NCBI GenBank assembly: GCA_964616175.1
Contig: CAZTUH010000003.1
Coordinates: 1-64,000, forward strand
Length of the DNA: 64,000 nt
Direction: 5' to 3'
DNA from: CAZTUH01 sp964616175
GTDB lineage: Bacteria; Pseudomonadota; Gammaproteobacteria; Burkholderiales; Burkholderiaceae_B
The stretch's first letter is position 1; every line of letters starts with the position of its first letter. Under the pieces are notes generated by a model that had not been told where the DNA came from, searched no databases, and worked only from the letters and a program-made list of their open reading frames with translations. Below, one piece after another: positions 63,408 to 64,000 of the stretch. The position numbers and the translations under genes are program-made.

Positions 63408-64000
63408 TCTGTTCTCAACAAATCGTTTATGCTCGTTTTTTCGCGGGTCCGATTATCAACCTGTTTTACAATAACAGCACATGATAGACTGTGTGAACCA
63501 TCAGCTGCTGGCAAAGATCCTGGAACAACAACAGAATTCCTTGGAATCCTACCATAAGTTATTTCTCCTGTCTTTCTGTTGAAAATCTTTGTGCTTTTCG
63601 AGAGAAAAACACCCATTGCAAGGACTGAGTTTTCTTCAACAACTACACCTTCAACAATCTCAGAACGTGCTCCAATAAAACAATTATCTTCAATAATTGT
63701 TGGATTTGCTTGCATAGGTTCTAAAACTCCTCCAATTCCTACACCACCAGAAAGATGAACGTTTTTCCCAATTTGAGCACAGGAACCTACCGTGGCCCAG
63801 GTATCAATCATTGATCCTCTATCAATATAAGCACCTATGTTAACAAACGATGGCATAAGTACAACTTCTCTTGCAATAAATGCACCATAGCGCACTACTG
63901 CAGGTGGAACAACACGGTAACCACCTTGTTTGAAAGACAACTCATTATAATCTGAAAACTTCATTGGAACTTTATCATAAAATTGCATCAAGCCATTAGA
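63404..64000 (-). CDS. dapD: Tetrahydrodipicolinate N-succinyltransferase (partial)
   Basis: DapD transfers succinyl from succinyl-CoA to tetrahydrodipicolinate. The frame runs off the right edge, so the 5' part is outside: about 199 codons are visible, against about 274 in the whole enzyme. The visible part starts at the YDKVPMKF motif and contains the left-handed beta-helix repeats: RYGAFIAREVVLMPSFVNIGAYID, MIDTWATVGSCAQIGKNVHLSGGVGIGGVLEP and NCFIGARSEIVEGVVV. The ATG and TTG near 63990 are internal, not the true start. It precedes dapE with a 4-nt overlap. Confidence 0.95.
   Translation of the reverse strand, partial: SNGLMQFYDKVPMKFSDYNELSFKQGGYRVVPPAVVRYGAFIAREVVLMPSFVNIGAYIDRGSMIDTWATVGSCAQIGKNVHLSGGVGIGGVLEPMQANPTIIEDNCFIGARSEIVEGVVVEENSVLAMGVFLSKSTKIFNRKTGEITYGRIPRNSVVVPGSLPAADGSHSLSCAVIVKQVDNRTREKTSINDLLRTE

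Noticed and set aside
1..64000. CRISPR arrays, IS elements, prophage, toxin-antitoxin or secretion clusters
   Set aside because: No regularly spaced repeats, transposase motifs, phage genes or such cassettes were seen; almost all sequence is conserved housekeeping genes.

Overview
The window is a very AT-rich (by eye about 30-33% G+C), densely packed chromosomal segment of a reduced betaproteobacterial genome. Gene order and family details point to an Alcaligenaceae-derived (Bordetella-like) endosymbiont: rnpB sits just before the dcw cluster, RsmH carries the N-terminal insertion I recall from Bordetella, MurE and MurF are one fused protein, and hemC-hemD-hemY, leuC-leuD-leuB-asd-truA, tRNA-Val-thrS-infC and ribF-ileS-lspA-coaBC-dut follow betaproteobacterial order. 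Candidatus Kinetoplastibacterium (endosymbionts of trypanosomatids) is my best guess, made from memory and not from any search. No phage, IS element, CRISPR array or toxin-antitoxin locus was seen.

Layout. 1-2.0 kb: a DUF4870 membrane protein, pyrC (apparent ATT start) and the RNase P RNA. 2.1-16.2 kb: a stripped dcw cluster, rsmH, murE-murF fusion, mraY, murD, murG, murC, ddl, ftsA, ftsZ, lpxC; mraZ, ftsL, ftsI, ftsW and ftsQ are missing from their expected places. 16.3-21.3 kb: dciA-like, secA, pyk. 21.4-34.3 kb: a long minus-strand block with plsC, gmhB, glyS, glyQ, folK, pcnB, a HAD phosphatase, hda, miaA, mutL, amiC and tsaE. 34.4-39.9 kb: fumC, a possible small membrane ORF, hemC, hemD, hemY, ppa. 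40.0-41.8 kb (minus): a BPSS1780-like membrane protein and thrB. 42.7-52.2 kb: aroC, leuC, leuD, leuB, asd, truA, tRNA-Val(GAC), thrS, infC. 52.3-58.4 kb (minus): dut, coaBC, lspA, ileS, ribF. 58.9-62.2 kb: a fatty acid desaturase and uvrD. 62.3-64.0 kb (minus): dapE and dapD, the latter cut by the right edge.

Functionally the window keeps what a nutritional symbiont needs: murein precursors up to lipid II, lipid A commitment, DAP/lysine (asd, dapD, dapE), threonine (asd, thrB), leucine (leuBCD), chorismate (aroC), pyrimidine (pyrC), folate (folK), CoA (coaBC), flavin (ribF) and tetrapyrrole (hemC, hemD) steps, plus translation and repair genes. The erosion is informative: septal murein synthesis genes are gone from the dcw cluster, threonyl-tRNA synthetase has lost most of its TGS domain and three editing-site residues, fumarase has an internal deletion and a changed signature, LspA has lost its DxxxK motif, and infC is separated from rpmI-rplT. 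I did not find a clearly new multi-gene system. The best leads are the editing-deficient ThrRS, the pattern of division-gene loss, two apparent non-ATG/GTG/TTG starts, a cluster of palindromes upstream of the desaturase, an orphan terminator in a 0.9-kb spacer, and a perfect 15-bp inverted repeat inside pyk.
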